Part shown: positions 27,745 through 36,238 of the stretch, piece after piece
Layout of the letters: every line of letters begins with the position of its first letter
Numbering within the stretch: the first letter of the stretch is position 1
From: JAOUGY01 sp963825585
GTDB lineage: Bacteria; Actinomycetota; Acidimicrobiia; Spongiisociales; ZC4RG35
Reading direction: 5' to 3'
DNA length: 64,000 nucleotides
Assembly (NCBI GenBank): GCA_963825585.1
Contig: CAWGTX010000006.1
Coordinates: forward strand, 1,224,736-1,288,735
Notes under the pieces: model-generated
Seen by the model: the letters and a program-made list of their open reading frames with translations, nothing else
What the model was told of the DNA's origin: nothing
Databases searched by the model: none
Position numbers and translations under genes: made by a program

Positions 27745-27765
27745 ATGCTCATGGGCCGCCGTTGA
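27745..27765 (+). CDS. Six-residue leader ORF (MLMGRR) overlapping the GH65 start
   Basis: ATG 27745 sits 6 bases behind a TAGCCT box, the leaderless arrangement seen at other genes here. Its TGA (27763-27765) overlaps TTG 27762 of the GH65 gene as TTGA. The GH65 gene has no Shine-Dalgarno site of its own, so termination-reinitiation from this leader would explain how its TTG is used. Alternatively the leader is accidental and GH65 uses another start. Confidence 0.4.
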   Translation: MLMGRR

Positions 27766-30086
27766 TCGTCCGAAACCGCACCGACCTTCCCTCCGATCTG
27801 TACCCGCACGACCCGTGGGTGTTGGCCGAGGAAGCGTTCGCTCCGCGTTTCACCTACCTCACCGAGACGATCTTCGCCCTTTCGAACGGGAGACTCGGGA
27901 TCAGGGCGACACTCGACGAGGGTGCGCCGGCCCACGCCCACGGGACGTTCATCAACGGGTTCCACGAAACGTGGCAGATCGTCCACCCCGAAAGCGCCTA
28001 CGGCTACGCCAAGGTCGGCCAGACCATCGTCAACGTGCCCGACGCCACGGTCGTCGACATCGAGGTCGATGGCGAGCTTCTTCTGCCGGCGGAGTCGCAT
28101 CGGTTTCGCCGGTGGCTCGACTTCCGCACCGGCATTCTGGAACGGGTGACGTCGTGGACGACGGCGTCCGGCATCGGCGTCGATGTGTGGAGCAGACGGA
28201 TCGTGTCACTGGCCCATCCCGACACGGCCTCGTTCTGGTTCAGGGTCGAGGTCGATCGTGATTGTGACCTCCGCTTCACCTCCCGGGTCGTGAACCGCCA
28301 GGACACCGCCCGACCGGACTTGGCCGAGAATGACCCTCGTCTGTCTGCCGCCCTGCCCCATCGCGTCTTCGAGCCACGTGCGGCCACCGTCGACGGGCCG
28401 AGGATGGTGCAGTCGTGGATCACCGCCCGGTCGAGGCTGGGGCTGGTGGTGGCCGTCGATCATCACCTCGACGGCGCCGAGGCGTCGGTGATGCATCACC
28501 GTGATGTCGACGACTTCGCATTCGAGTTCTCCGCCAGGGCCCGCGCAGGTGAACCGATCGCCCTCACCAAACACGCTGTGTACGTTCAGTCCGAGACCGA
28601 GCCCGGACCCATGGAACGCGCCCGCGCCGAGGACCATATCGACGGCGCATTGGGTCTCGGGTTCGACGGCCTGGCCGCCGCCCAACGGCTCGACCTCGAC
28701 CGGTTCTGGGCGGAGACCGACATCGAGGTCGAAGCCGGCGCCGAGGTGCAACGGGCCATCCGCTGGACACTGTTCCAGCTCCATCAAGCGTCGGCCAATC
28801 TCGACGGGCTCTCGATTCCCGCCAAGGGCCTCACCGGGCAGGCGTACGACGGGCACTACTTCTGGGACACCGAGATCTACGTGCTCCCCTTTCTCGCCTA
28901 CACCCGACCGACACTGGCGGCAGAGATCCTGCGCTTCCGATACGGGCTCCTCCCCGCCGCGCGCCGCCGGGCGTCCGAGATGGCACTGCAGGGCGCGTTG
29001 TTCCCGTGGAGGACCATCACAGGCGACGAAGCGTCGGCCTACTTCCTGGCGGGCACGGCGCAGTACCACATCGATGCCGACATCATCTACGCACTCCGCA
29101 AATACGTTGAGGTGACCGGCGACAGCGAGTTGCTGTGGGACATCGGCGTCGAGCTGGCGGTCGAAACCGCCCGGATGTGGTTCGATCTCGGCTTCTACCG
29201 CAGCGGCCGCTTCCACATCCACGGGGTCACCGGACCCGACGAGTACACGGCCCTCGTCGACGACAACGCCTACACCAACGCCATGGCGCGCATGAATCTG
29301 CGGTTCGCGGCTCAAGTGGTCGACCGGATGCGCCAGGAGGTACCGGAGCGGTACGCCGGCCTCGCCCCGCTCCTCGGGCTCACCGCAGAAGAGGTGGTGG
29401 CGTGGAGGCTGGCGGGCGACGCCATGTTCATCCCTCACGACATGGATCTCGGGATCACCCCCCAGGACGTCAACTTCCTCACCAAAGAGCCATGGGACTT
29501 CGAGGGCACGCCCGCATCGAAGTACCCGTTGCTGCTCCACTTCCATCCGCTCGTCATCTACCGCTTCCAGGTCCTCAAACAGGCAGATGTGGTGCTGGCC
29601 GACTTTCTGTTGGGCGACGAGTTCTCGGGCGAGCTGAAGCGATCGAACTTCGAGTACTACGACCCGATCACGACCGGCGATTCATCACTGTCGGCATGCG
29701 TTCAATCGATCATGGCGGCCGAGATCGGCTTCGACGAGGCCGCCTCCTCCCACTTCCAACATGCGCTGTTCATGGATCTGGCCGATCTCGCCGGCAACAC
29801 GACCGACGGCGTGCACATGGCCTCGGCCGGCGGCGTGTGGATGGCGCTGGTGTTCGGGTTCGGAGGTGTCCGCGATCACGGGGGTGTCATCAGCATCGAC
29901 CCACGACTACCGACGACGTGGGGGCGGCTGCGGTACCGGCTGGCGGTTCGCGGTCGGCGGCTCACTGTCGACGTCACCAAAGCGGACACCCGTGTCGAGG
30001 TGGTGGGTGAGCCGCTCAGGATCAGGGTCAACGGCACGAACGTGATCGTGGACGAGCGTACGGCGGTCGAGATCGACAATCCCTGA
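27762..30086 (+). CDS. Glycoside hydrolase family 65 disaccharide phosphorylase
   Basis: 774 residues, the usual length of GH65 maltose/trehalose/kojibiose phosphorylases. N-terminal beta-sandwich with ALSNGRLGIRATLDEG; the (alpha/alpha)6 catalytic barrel has GHYFWDTEIYVLPFL, LFPWRTITGDEAS and the general-acid Glu in HGVTGPDEYTALVDDNAYTN. It cleaves an alpha-glucobiose with phosphate to beta-glucose-1-phosphate, or runs in reverse. A beta-phosphoglucomutase normally accompanies it and is absent here. Start TTG 27762 overlaps a short leader ORF. Substrate specificity cannot be read by eye. Confidence 0.9.
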   Translation: MIVRNRTDLPSDLYPHDPWVLAEEAFAPRFTYLTETIFALSNGRLGIRATLDEGAPAHAHGTFINGFHETWQIVHPESAYGYAKVGQTIVNVPDATVVDIEVDGELLLPAESHRFRRWLDFRTGILERVTSWTTASGIGVDVWSRRIVSLAHPDTASFWFRVEVDRDCDLRFTSRVVNRQDTARPDLAENDPRLSAALPHRVFEPRAATVDGPRMVQSWITARSRLGLVVAVDHHLDGAEASVMHHRDVDDFAFEFSARARAGEPIALTKHAVYVQSETEPGPMERARAEDHIDGALGLGFDGLAAAQRLDLDRFWAETDIEVEAGAEVQRAIRWTLFQLHQASANLDGLSIPAKGLTGQAYDGHYFWDTEIYVLPFLAYTRPTLAAEILRFRYGLLPAARRRASEMALQGALFPWRTITGDEASAYFLAGTAQYHIDADIIYALRKYVEVTGDSELLWDIGVELAVETARMWFDLGFYRSGRFHIHGVTGPDEYTALVDDNAYTNAMARMNLRFAAQVVDRMRQEVPERYAGLAPLLGLTAEEVVAWRLAGDAMFIPHDMDLGITPQDVNFLTKEPWDFEGTPASKYPLLLHFHPLVIYRFQVLKQADVVLADFLLGDEFSGELKRSNFEYYDPITTGDSSLSACVQSIMAAEIGFDEAASSHFQHALFMDLADLAGNTTDGVHMASAGGVWMALVFGFGGVRDHGGVISIDPRLPTTWGRLRYRLAVRGRRLTVDVTKADTRVEVVGEPLRIRVNGTNVIVDERTAVEIDNP

Positions 30087-30088
30087 GT

Positions 30089-30135
30089 GCCCTGACTGGC
30101 GGACAGCCGGCCATGAGGGTGAGGGCCGTCAGGGC
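30089..30135. terminator. Hairpin between GH65 and the opposing membrane-protein gene
   Basis: GCCCTGAC (30089-30096) pairs perfectly with GTCAGGGC (30128-30135), and CGGC/GCCG bases inside allow a further stem. The right arm overlaps the stop codon of the minus-strand gene. No T tract. Confidence 0.4.
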
Positions 30136-32327
30136 GCCGTGGTGTCGGTTCGGACCGCGGTGCCGGAGGTGATCGTGAGCCGAATCAACTGCCGCTCCCC
30201 GTCGTACTCGAGTGCGTAGGTCACGTCGTTGCGGGACGTGGACCCGCCCAGGCCCTCGACCACCGGGTTCGCCACGTCGAGACCCATGTCGAGCAGGATC
30301 GAGCTGAGCTCGGGACCCGTCGCTTCAGGCTCGGCCACGTTGATCGCCACACCGAAGGCCTGGATGCCCAACTGATCGTCCTGCGGATCGCCGAGCGGAT
30401 CGACGACCACGGTGTAGGACTCGATGAGACCTCCGTCGCTCACGATGCCCTCCATCCCGAGGTAGCGCGTGAACCCCAGGCCGAAGGGTCCCACTTCGGG
30501 AGCGTCACCGATGACGAGACTCTCGGCGACACGGGATCCCGTGTCGTTCCAGCGATCGACGAACTCGGCGGAGTCGAGCTGGAACACCGGCTGGGCGTCG
30601 ACCACTTCGATACCGCCTGCAGTGGTCTGATCCGCAGGCACGGTGGTGGAGGGCGCCGGGGCCACGGTGGTGGCGTCGATGGGGATCGTCGTAGCCGGCG
30701 AGGCGACGTTGGCCTCGCTCTGGACACGATCGACGAGGAATCCGATCACGGTTGGGGTGATGAGCACGAACCCGGCCACGATCATCACGATGACCATCCC
30801 GATGGTGACCTTCTTGACAAGGGCGGGCGTGAACCGTACGACCTTGGAGCCCGACCTGAGCTGTTCCTGGGACGCCAGGATCTGGTCGGCGACCGAAACC
30901 GTGTCCTCGTCTTCGTCGCTGTCGGTGTGATCGCGCATGGCCCCGGCCACCGCCGAGAAGCGTTCGCCCGCCGACTTCGAGAAGATGCCGCCCATCCCGC
31001 GACGAGCCGGGATCCGCTCCACGATCTCTTCCATCTCCACGTCGTCATCGGGCATCGAATAGCCGGCGCTGGCGGCTGCGCCTTCCAGGTCGAACTCAGA
31101 CCCCCGTGTGAAGCCACGGTCGGGGCCAACACCGGTGTCACCGAACTCGGGGCTTCGGGGAGCGGGACGAACCGGCCAACCACCCGGGGGGCCACCTCTC
31201 CCGAATCCGTTGTCGCGTTCGCTCGGTGGAAGCTGTCCGTATCCCCGACCGATCGCATCTTCATCGTCGGCTTCTTCGTCCCCGGGATGCTCATCCCCGG
31301 ACGGTTCGTGGCCGAGCACGTCGTCGATCTCCTGATCGAGGGACGCCTCCGCCGGTTCGGGTGTGTGGGCGGTGGCGTCGAGCATCTCGGAGACCCGCCA
31401 CGAACTCGGGACCCCCACGTCTTCGGGCTCATCGGCGCGGTACAGGTCGTCATGGGTTCCCGCGACCTCGTCGGTCTCATCCGGCTCGACCGCGCCCGGT
31501 CGCCACCGGGCGCCGAGTTCGGAGCGGTCGGCCGGCAGCGAATCGGCGGTGAACGGCTCGGCCACGGCACCGGTGTGATCTGCCTCGTCGCCGACCACCT
31601 CGGGTGACCAAACCGGCACGTCGTGGTCTTCACCCACCCAGCCGGAGACGTCGACCATCGGCTCGGCCGCGCGATCGTCGGCTTCCGGCTCGACCGGAAC
31701 ATCGGGCGACGCCGACCAGATGTCGACGGGATCGCCTTGGGGCGCGGCAGGTGGAATGGGAATGGGATCGGGCGCAGGCTCCGGTTCCGGGAGACGCTCG
31801 GTCGGCACCGCTACGTCGGCGGCGGCCCTCGAGCCGTCCGGCACGGGGTCCGACTCGATGGCAGGTGCCAGGGGATCTTCGAACTCGAGGTCGGGCTCGT
31901 CCTCGTCCTCGAGGTCGTAGTCGGGATAGGCGGTGGCGAAGAGGGCTTCGAGGGTCACGGCGATCTCAGCCGCCGACTCTTCCACCAGCCCCGGAACCTC
32001 ATAGGTGGAGTTCCCGCCGAGGACCTGGTCGAGAGCGGCTTCGAGGTCGTAGCCCGTCGTCGAAGGTGGGGACTCAACGGGCGTCATACGTGCCACCACC
32101 GCCGAAAAGGCATCAGGGTGATCGGGCGAGAACGCCACGCGTTCGCCGTCGAGGGTGAGCTCGTATGCGCCGGTCGGAAGGGCGGTCACCAGGCATGCGT
32201 CGAGCGGCCAGGCTCCGATTTCGGACACGCCGGTGGTCAGACGCAGGCGCCCGCCCGCGATCTCGAGGTCGACATCGACCTCATCACCCTCAACGAGGGC
32301 AAGCTTGCCCGGGAACGTCCCAATCAT
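30129..32327 (-). CDS. Large membrane-anchored protein with acidic disordered region (paralogue of 32791-33753)
   Basis: 732 residues, no known family recognised. Residues 1-80 form a small beta-rich domain (FPGKLALVEGDEVDVDLEI, GAWPLDACLVTALP, LTLDGERVAFSPD). Residues ~130-480 are very acidic, Pro-rich and probably unstructured. One membrane helix (VTIGMVIVMIVAGFVLITPTV) near 510 is followed by a ~200-residue outer domain with FQLDSAEFVDRWND. Both end domains recur in the shorter neighbouring gene. AAGGTGAC precedes ATG 32327. A surface or secretion-scaffold role is possible; nothing proves it. Confidence 0.75.
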   Translation of the reverse strand: MIGTFPGKLALVEGDEVDVDLEIAGGRLRLTTGVSEIGAWPLDACLVTALPTGAYELTLDGERVAFSPDHPDAFSAVVARMTPVESPPSTTGYDLEAALDQVLGGNSTYEVPGLVEESAAEIAVTLEALFATAYPDYDLEDEDEPDLEFEDPLAPAIESDPVPDGSRAAADVAVPTERLPEPEPAPDPIPIPPAAPQGDPVDIWSASPDVPVEPEADDRAAEPMVDVSGWVGEDHDVPVWSPEVVGDEADHTGAVAEPFTADSLPADRSELGARWRPGAVEPDETDEVAGTHDDLYRADEPEDVGVPSSWRVSEMLDATAHTPEPAEASLDQEIDDVLGHEPSGDEHPGDEEADDEDAIGRGYGQLPPSERDNGFGRGGPPGGWPVRPAPRSPEFGDTGVGPDRGFTRGSEFDLEGAAASAGYSMPDDDVEMEEIVERIPARRGMGGIFSKSAGERFSAVAGAMRDHTDSDEDEDTVSVADQILASQEQLRSGSKVVRFTPALVKKVTIGMVIVMIVAGFVLITPTVIGFLVDRVQSEANVASPATTIPIDATTVAPAPSTTVPADQTTAGGIEVVDAQPVFQLDSAEFVDRWNDTGSRVAESLVIGDAPEVGPFGLGFTRYLGMEGIVSDGGLIESYTVVVDPLGDPQDDQLGIQAFGVAINVAEPEATGPELSSILLDMGLDVANPVVEGLGGSTSRNDVTYALEYDGERQLIRLTITSGTAVRTDTTAP

Positions 32328-32790
32328 CCGTCACCTTCGACGTGCGCGTCCGACTTCAGAGCACCATCGGCGGCAGAGCGCCGAGCCTTGACACCGCGAT
32401 CGGAATTCCACCGGCGACGGTGGCGCCAGCTTCCCCCTTGGTGCGTCTGGATATCTCACCACATCCACGATGCAATCTCCATACGCCAATCGACCCATTT
32501 GAAGCTTCCGGTCAACGATCCGCTCCCCTGATCAGAGGCCCCAGCCCCATCGATCCGTGGCGAGCCACAGCCGGATCTCACTGGGCCGACGGCTCCGTCA
32601 CCGATTCTCCCGGCCGGGATACGACCCTCGACGGCTTCCTCGACGGCTTCCCTGACGGCCTACTCGCCGGCTTACCAGCCGACTTCACAGGGCCATCCAC
32701 CGGTTCGTCACTGCCACAAAGAACCCTAGCGAACACAACCAGACAGCGACCGGGATACGGGTGTCGATCCAGCCAGCGAGCACACACGGG
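32328..32790. other. 463-base gap between the two membrane-protein paralogues
   Basis: No confident gene. Around 32632-32690 a 12-base period (CTCGACGGCTTC-like words) is present. On the minus strand it translates into a small basic Lys-Pro-Ser-Arg tail (ORF 32578-32787, e.g. GKPSRKPSR), reminiscent of basic tails of actinobacterial DNA-binding proteins. No start with a ribosome site was found, so I do not call it. Confidence 0.4.
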
Positions 32791-33753
32791 TCAACCGGAG
32801 CTGGGATCCTCCCACAGGCTGAAGATGAGAAGCCGCTCCGGCCTGTCGACATACAGGAGCTCGAAGACCATCCCGTCTCCACCGACCTCGCGGCGAGTGG
32901 CGGTGAGTTCGAGATCTTGCGGGTATGTTTCGAACCCGAGGCGGCCGAGCAGACCGAGTACCTCCTCTGCACTCAGCTCGGGCTGCGCCACCGCCAACGC
33001 CACCCGAATCGAGTCGACCGCCAGCTCGTCCTGCACCGCGTCGCCTGTCACCTCGATGGCGATCTTGATGTTCTCGACGGTGCCGTCTGCATCGGTGTTG
33101 CCGTCGAAGAGAATCTGGTCGGTGACCTGCTCCCGGAAGCGCTCAGTGCTGAAGGGAATCGAGATGGCGGCGTCGGGAGCGATCCGGGCTGCCGCGGCGT
33201 TCCATCGCTCCCGAAAGACCTCCGGCGTCAGCGTGAACACCTCGGGGCCGCTGACCGTCATGGCAACCACCGTGGTCGGCGGTGCAACCGGAAGTGTGGG
33301 ACGCGATCCGAGCTCGCTCCTGCCGGCCAGGGCGATCAGAGCGGCCACCGCTACGACCAGAGCGGCGATCGTGAGCGGAACCCTGGGCCCGGCCTCGGTC
33401 GCCGGTTGATCGACCGGCTCGGGCTGCGGCTTCTCGACCACCACCACATCCGGCTCCAGCGGCATGCTGCGGATCACGTTGATGCGATCGGCGAGCGACG
33501 ACGCCGAGAAGCGTTCGGCTGCAGCTTTGGCAAACCGGAACTCGTCAACAGGGAGGAACGTCGTGGGTTCACCGTCGATCGTGATGACGAACTCAGATTC
33601 ATTCAGCCGGGAAACGTGGCAGTACTTCATCGGCCAGGTCCCGACGGTCATCCCCTCCGCCACCACACTCAATGTGTCCTCGGACAAGTTGAGTACGGCA
33701 CCCACGATCGTCCCGTCCTGGAGCGTCAGTTTGCCCATGAACGAATCGATCAC
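32791..33753 (-). CDS. Membrane-anchored protein, short paralogue of 30129-32327
   Basis: 320 residues. The N-terminal domain (FMGKLTLQDGTIVGAVLNL, GTWPMKYCHVSRLNE, ITIDGEPTTFLPVDEF) aligns with that of the long neighbour. A single helix (VPLTIAALVVAVAALIALAG) near 145 and an outer domain with FTLTPEVFRERWNAAAARI follow; the RWN-centred motif is shared too. It lacks the 350-residue acidic region. GTG 33753 is chosen because TACCGT lies 6 bases upstream and because it aligns exactly with the start of the paralogue. Function unknown; the pair probably arose by local duplication. Confidence 0.75.
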   Translation of the reverse strand: MIDSFMGKLTLQDGTIVGAVLNLSEDTLSVVAEGMTVGTWPMKYCHVSRLNESEFVITIDGEPTTFLPVDEFRFAKAAAERFSASSLADRINVIRSMPLEPDVVVVEKPQPEPVDQPATEAGPRVPLTIAALVVAVAALIALAGRSELGSRPTLPVAPPTTVVAMTVSGPEVFTLTPEVFRERWNAAAARIAPDAAISIPFSTERFREQVTDQILFDGNTDADGTVENIKIAIEVTGDAVQDELAVDSIRVALAVAQPELSAEEVLGLLGRLGFETYPQDLELTATRREVGGDGMVFELLYVDRPERLLIFSLWEDPSSG

Positions 33754-33759
33754 ATGAGA

Positions 33760-33765
33760 ACGGTA
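33760..33765 (-). promoter_or_regulatory. -10 box (TACCGT, minus strand) of the short membrane-protein paralogue
   Basis: TACCGT on the minus strand ends 6 bases before GTG 33753. It is 53 bases from the hrpB -10 box on the other strand, so this is a compact divergent promoter region. Confidence 0.45.
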
Positions 33766-33817
33766 CTTCCTCGCACCCCTCAACGCCAGGTTTCTTCGCG
33801 AACTGCGAGGTTCCCGA

Positions 33818-33823
33818 TACCCT
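33818..33823 (+). promoter_or_regulatory. -10 box (TACCCT) of hrpB
   Basis: TACCCT is followed after 6 bases by GTG 33830, another leaderless arrangement; no Shine-Dalgarno is present. Confidence 0.45.
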
Positions 33824-33829
33824 CGCCCC

Positions 33830-36238
33830 GTGGAACTGCCAGTGGAATCGTCGATCCCAGAGCTGTGCCGTGCCCTCGGGTCCTTCGGCGCCGTCGTCCT
33901 GTCGGCTCCTCCTGGTTCGGGAAAGACCACCGTGGTCCCGCTTCGGCTTCTCGAGCAGGGGATCCCCGGGACAGGGAAGATCATGATGCTCGAGCCGCGT
34001 CGGCTGGCCACCAGGGCTGCGGCGCGGCGCATGGCCTCGCTGCTCGGGGAGGATGTCGGCCAAACCGTCGGCTACGTGACGCGCGACGACCGTCAGATCG
34101 GGCCCGACACGCGGATCGAGGTCGTCACAGAAGGCATTCTCACGCGCAGGCTTCAGCGCGATCCGGAACTGCCCGGCGTAGGCCTGGTGATCTTCGACGA
34201 GTTCCATGAGCGAAATCTGCAAACCGACCTCGGTCTGGCATTCACGCTCGACACCCGGTCGAGCATCCGTCCCGACCTGGCCGTGGTGGTCATGTCGGCG
34301 ACCCTCGACACCGACCGGGTCGCCGGGATGCTCGGTGCCCCGGTGATCTCATCGCAAGCGTGGACCCACCCCGTCGAGATGCGCTGGGTGCCTCCGAAGC
34401 GGACCGGTCGGATCGAGGATCACATCACCGCCATCGTCCTGCGGTCATTGGAGGCCGACATCGGTGACCTGCTGGTGTTCCTTCCCGGAATGGGTGAGAT
34501 AGAACGGGTCGCTCGTTCGCTCACCGACGCGAGGGCACCTGCCGAGATCCACCGGCTCCACGGGTCGCTCCCCGCCACCGACCAGGACGCGGCCATAACC
34601 CCGTCGACCCGTCGAAAGGTGGTGCTCTCGACCGACATCGCCGAGTCGAGCCTCACGGTGGAAGGAGTCTCGGTGGTGGTCGACAGCGGGCTGGCACGGG
34701 CACCACGATTCGACGCTCGCACCGGCATGACCCGACTTCAGACCGTGTCCATCTCCCGGGCATCGGCCGATCAGCGAGCCGGACGGGCGGGACGGACCGG
34801 TCCGGGAGTGGCGTACCGGCTGTGGTCGAAAGTGGAGCACGCAACCCGTCGTGCCCACATCGCTCCTGAGATCACCCAGGTCGACCTCGCCGGCGTTGTC
34901 CTGGAACTGAGGTCATGGGGCGCACTCGACGCGTCGTCCCTGTCGTTCCTCGACCCACCCGCACCGAAGAGCATCGAGGAGGCGACCCGGCTCCTCACCG
35001 TGCTCGGGGCGATCGAGGAGGCTCGTCCCGGACTCACCGCCACCGGGGAGGGCATGGCACGGCTTCCCGTTCATCCGCGGCTCGCCCACATGATCATCGA
35101 GGCCGGCGACGACACGGGCCTGGCCTGCATCCTCGCCGCCATCCTCGAGGACCGCGATCCGATTCGCGGCCGGCCCGACGAGTTGCCGGTGGACATCGCG
35201 CTGCGGGTCTCGCTGGTGACCGGTCGATCATCGCATGGTGCGGCCGACCGCAGGGGCGTCGACCGGGTGCGCCGGACGGCCATCGACCTCGCCCGCCGTG
35301 TGGGGGCACGCATCGACGACGCCGATTCGGACCGGTCCGGATCACTGCTCGCGCTGGCATTCCCCGACCGGCTGGCGATTCGTCGGGGTACCCCGGGACG
35401 GTTCCAGCTGCGAACCGGCACCACCGCCTGGGTCGCCTCGAGCGACCCTCTCGCACCCGAGTCGTTCCTGGTGGCCGCCGACCTCGACGGCAAACGCAAG
35501 GACTCCCGCATCCGCCTGGCGGGGGCCATCGACACCGCCGACGTCCTCGAACGCTTCTCGTCCGAGATCGAGATCGGCACGACCCTGGTGTGGTCGGGCA
35601 ATCGACTCGTATCGCGCTGGTCGTCCCGACTCGGGGGCATCGTCCTCGAAGAGACCGAGCATCGGGCCGAACCCGGGCCCGACACCGTGCGTGCGATGAT
35701 CGACCGGGTCGCCGCCAAACCGGCCCTGCTGCAATGGACCGACCACGCACTCTCACTCCGCCAGAGGGTCGAGTTCCTGCGCCGCCACGACGACAAGTGG
35801 CCTGACTTCACCGATCGGGGACTGGTAGCCACACTCGACGAATGGCTGGGCCCCGAGCTCACGTTCGTCACCGGTCTGGACGAGCTCGCCCTCATCGATC
35901 TGGGCCGGGTGCTCGAACGTCGACTTGGCCACACCGCCATAGCGGAGCTGGAACGAAGAGCGCCCGCCGAGCTCACGCTCGACAAGACCCGGCGGCGGCT
36001 CCGCATCGACTACTCCTCGGACACACCTGCGGTCGCAGGTAAGGTGCAGGACTTCTTCGGGACCGCTGCCACCCCCACCGTCGATGGCCGTCCGGTGGTC
36101 GTGACCTTGCTCTCCCCGGCCGGACGGCCGGTGCAGGTGACCACCGACCTGGCCGGATTCTGGACGGGGAGCTGGCAACAGGTCCGCAAGGAGATGGCGG
36201 GCCGGTACCCCAAACACCACTGGCCGGAACGGCCATGA
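33830..36238 (+). CDS. hrpB: ATP-dependent RNA helicase HrpB
   Basis: 802 residues of DExH helicase. Walker A is APPGSGKTTVVP, motif II IFDEFHER, motif III SATLD, motif V/VI STDIAESSLTVEGV and DQRAGRAGRTGPG. The rest matches HrpB: a winged-helix/ratchet region and a C-terminal domain beginning near LSLRQRVEFLRRHDDKWPDF. GTG 33830 is supported by its upstream TACCCT box. Its TGA touches the opposing kinase gene's stop (TGATCA). The role in bacteria is poorly known; an RNA-processing helicase is assumed from the family. Confidence 0.92.
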   Translation: MELPVESSIPELCRALGSFGAVVLSAPPGSGKTTVVPLRLLEQGIPGTGKIMMLEPRRLATRAAARRMASLLGEDVGQTVGYVTRDDRQIGPDTRIEVVTEGILTRRLQRDPELPGVGLVIFDEFHERNLQTDLGLAFTLDTRSSIRPDLAVVVMSATLDTDRVAGMLGAPVISSQAWTHPVEMRWVPPKRTGRIEDHITAIVLRSLEADIGDLLVFLPGMGEIERVARSLTDARAPAEIHRLHGSLPATDQDAAITPSTRRKVVLSTDIAESSLTVEGVSVVVDSGLARAPRFDARTGMTRLQTVSISRASADQRAGRAGRTGPGVAYRLWSKVEHATRRAHIAPEITQVDLAGVVLELRSWGALDASSLSFLDPPAPKSIEEATRLLTVLGAIEEARPGLTATGEGMARLPVHPRLAHMIIEAGDDTGLACILAAILEDRDPIRGRPDELPVDIALRVSLVTGRSSHGAADRRGVDRVRRTAIDLARRVGARIDDADSDRSGSLLALAFPDRLAIRRGTPGRFQLRTGTTAWVASSDPLAPESFLVAADLDGKRKDSRIRLAGAIDTADVLERFSSEIEIGTTLVWSGNRLVSRWSSRLGGIVLEETEHRAEPGPDTVRAMIDRVAAKPALLQWTDHALSLRQRVEFLRRHDDKWPDFTDRGLVATLDEWLGPELTFVTGLDELALIDLGRVLERRLGHTAIAELERRAPAELTLDKTRRRLRIDYSSDTPAVAGKVQDFFGTAATPTVDGRPVVVTLLSPAGRPVQVTTDLAGFWTGSWQQVRKEMAGRYPKHHWPERP

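Noticed and set aside
32578..32787. Small Lys-Pro-Ser-Arg-rich protein
   Set aside because: Driven by a 12-base repeat, without a credible start codon.
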